Shown here in pieces: positions 12,587 to 13,917 of a stretch of DNA of 13,917 nucleotides. The translations under genes and the position numbers were made by a program. The number at the start of each line of letters is the position of its first letter. Position 1 is the first letter of the stretch. The notes beneath the pieces are model-generated. The model did no database searches, was not told where the DNA came from, and saw nothing but the letters and a program-made list of their open reading frames with translations. The stretch is from Pelomonas sp963992225 (GTDB lineage Bacteria; Pseudomonadota; Gammaproteobacteria; Burkholderiales; Burkholderiaceae_C): NCBI GenBank assembly GCA_963992225.1, contig CAXDTK010000131.1, positions 1 to 13,917 on the forward strand, given 5' to 3'.

Positions 12587-13297
12587 ATGCATCTCCGCCT
12601 CCTCGCTCTTTCCGCCTTGGCCCTCGCCAACGTCCAAGCCCGCGCTGACTCCATCGCCCTTTGGGAATTCAATAGCTTCTCGTGCAGCAGCAACTGCACG
12701 ATGCCGAAGGCCACTGCGACCGCCAATGGCGGCGTGCTGACTGCCGTCGGCGCCATCACTTTCTCGTCCGCTGGCGGCTCCGGAGCCGGCAGCGCCCTGA
12801 ACACAGCCACCTACGCCGCCCAGGGCGCGGGCAGCCTGACGCGCGGCGTCCAGTTCATGATCGACACCTCGGGTTATACCGACGTGGTGCTGAGCTTTGC
12901 GCAGCGCAATAGCGCCACCGCCTCGGCGTGGACAACGCTGCGCTACACGGTTGATGGCAGCACCTGGCTCAACGCCACCAGCTTCCAAATGCCGGCGGCC
13001 TCGTCGACGACCTTCGTCAACGGCCTCACCTACGACTTCTCCAGCATTGCCGCTGCCAACGACAACACCAGCTTCGGTATCCAGTTGCTGACCAGCTTTG
13101 CCCCGGGCACTTCGAGCTACCTCGCGACTGGCACCGGCTCGAACTACGGCACAGGCGGCACGATCCGCTATGACAACGTGCTGTTCAGCGGCACCGCCAT
13201 CCCGGACACGCTCCCCGTACCTGAACCTGAGAGCTACTTGCTGATGTTGGCCGGCTTGGCTTCCCTCAGCCTGATCGCTCGTCGCCGCGCGCGCTAA
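12587..13297 (+). CDS. PEP-CTERM sorting-domain protein (exosortase substrate)
   Basis: This is a 236-residue exported protein. Residues 1-20 are a signal peptide (HLRLLALSALALANVQARA, cut before DS). The body (20-210) is rich in Ser, Thr, Ala, Gly and Asn, with beta-strand character and few charged residues, including SCSSNCT at about 31-37 with a possible disulfide. The C-terminus (211-236) is the classical tripartite PEP-CTERM signal: VPEPESYLLM, the hydrophobic LAGLASLSLIA, then RRRAR. Such proteins are cut and re-anchored or released by an exosortase (EpsH/XrtA) in exopolysaccharide-forming bacteria; no exosortase is in the window, so it acts from elsewhere. ATG 12587 gives a clean signal peptide; the in-frame TTG at 12569 would prepend a basic PPRRH and cannot be excluded. 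Expression is probably tied to biofilm or floc genes, by analogy with the family. Confidence 0.9.
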   Translation: MHLRLLALSALALANVQARADSIALWEFNSFSCSSNCTMPKATATANGGVLTAVGAITFSSAGGSGAGSALNTATYAAQGAGSLTRGVQFMIDTSGYTDVVLSFAQRNSATASAWTTLRYTVDGSTWLNATSFQMPAASSTTFVNGLTYDFSSIAAANDNTSFGIQLLTSFAPGTSSYLATGTGSNYGTGGTIRYDNVLFSGTAIPDTLPVPEPESYLLMLAGLASLSLIARRRAR

Positions 13298-13348
13298 ACG
13301 CCGAGTGGCCCTTCCGCCTCCGCCCCCGCTCAAGCCGTCGAGACCCCC

Positions 13349-13917
13349 ATGAACACGCCATCCATCACGTTGCGGCCGCTCGTGGCCTGCTTGCTGCCCC
13401 TGTTCCTCGCCGCCTGCGGCGGCGGTGCTGGCCAGTCGCCCAATGTCCAGAAGACCGAAGCCGACACCATCTCGAAGGCGCAGGCGGTACACCCCAGCGT
13501 CAAGTACCCGGACCACCATGAGTTCGAGGCTGAGCTGGTCGTGCCCTTCACCAGCGACGATCCGAGCGGCGCACGCCGGTTCGGCGTGAGCATGAGCTAC
13601 CTGGGCGCGCCCGATGGCGAGCAGTTGGCGTATCAGTTGGACCTGATCGCTCCTGACGGCAAGCTGGTGCAGCGCTTCAGCGGCATCGAGCGCTACAAGG
13701 GCAAGCCCTTGACGTTGAACTTCGACTGGCCGGGCCGCCGCGGCAACACGGCATTGGCAGACGGCGTCTACCAGGCCCGGCTGACCGCTGCCGCCGCCGA
13801 TGCTGACGCAGCCGTCCAAGGCGAAGGCCCCGAGGCGCGCGCCCAATCGCTGCTTGCGGCTGCGGACGCGCATGGCCATGCACCGCACGAGCTCAGCTTC
13901 AAATTCGCGATGGGCGC
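13349..13917 (+). CDS. Lipoprotein of unknown function, 3' end outside the window
   Basis: The frame is open from ATG 13349 to the window end (189 complete codons), so the gene is partial only because of the cut. Residues 8-23 form a lipoprotein signal with lipobox LAAC and lipidated Cys 23, followed by a GGG spacer; no Asp at +2, so outer-membrane retention is expected. The mature part shows a beta-rich segment (VKYPDHHEFEAELVVPFTS, FGVSMSYLG, LAYQLDLIAPDGKLVQRFSG) and the motif TLNFDWPGRRG...LADGVYQARL. That motif is reminiscent of FlgD-like Ig modules ('W-D-G-x-x-x-G-x-x-x-x-x-G-x-Y'). An Ala-rich stretch follows. It starts 51 bp after the PEP-CTERM stop and may be co-transcribed with it. 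A larger secreted enzyme or adhesin with an N-terminal Ig-like domain is possible; I do not recognise the family. Confidence 0.75.
   Translation, partial: MNTPSITLRPLVACLLPLFLAACGGGAGQSPNVQKTEADTISKAQAVHPSVKYPDHHEFEAELVVPFTSDDPSGARRFGVSMSYLGAPDGEQLAYQLDLIAPDGKLVQRFSGIERYKGKPLTLNFDWPGRRGNTALADGVYQARLTAAAADADAAVQGEGPEARAQSLLAAADAHGHAPHELSFKFAMG

Noticed and set aside
12488..13888. 466-residue reverse frame across the PEP-CTERM and lipoprotein genes
   Set aside because: Low-complexity Ala/Gly/Arg shadow; the forward strand has signal peptides and a clear PEP-CTERM motif.

Overview
The window is GC-rich DNA. It carries a PEP-CTERM/exosortase substrate, a CzcD-type cation diffusion facilitator, a TerD/TelA stress operon and an alpha-D-phosphoglucomutase. 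This combination and the codon usage fit a betaproteobacterium, probably Burkholderiales with environmental habits. That placement is inference; no rRNA or other phylogenetic marker is present.

Layout. (1) 1-1162 is a decayed zone. It holds a three-frame remnant of a MerR-type metal regulator (218-416, +), an intact reading frame for a CusF-like periplasmic protein that has lost three of its four metal ligands (424-753, +), and a reverse-strand scrap of the flagellar rod gene flgB broken by an 8-bp tandem duplication (740-975, -). (2) 1163-2852 has a small lipoprotein with a Gly/His-rich tail, then a CzcD-like metal efflux transporter. (3) 3062-6700 is a tight four-gene operon, the best-defined unit in the window: a TelA-like coiled-coil protein, a TerD-domain protein, a second helical protein that may be a divergent TelA relative, and a vWA protein with an intact MIDAS motif. 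Gaps are 8-14 bp. It looks like a compact tellurium-resistance-type (Ter) stress or defence module. (4) 7035-7400 (-) encodes two very small proteins, one of them a 70-residue His-rich protein made of two copies of a 21-residue module. (5) 7412-10719 (+) holds pgm translationally coupled (ATGA) to a BamA/TamA-family outer membrane protein; a four-helix DUF6328-like membrane protein follows. (6) 11376-11909 (-) encodes a secreted DUF4124-like coiled-coil protein. (7) After about 675 bp with no convincing gene come a PEP-CTERM protein (12587-13297) and the start of a lipoprotein that runs off the window end.

The themes are metal handling (MerR, CusF, CzcD and His-rich proteins), TerD-type stress response and cell-envelope functions. 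No tRNA, rRNA, CRISPR array or intact insertion sequence was seen. The degraded left end suggests that the accessory block sits beside a recombination scar.
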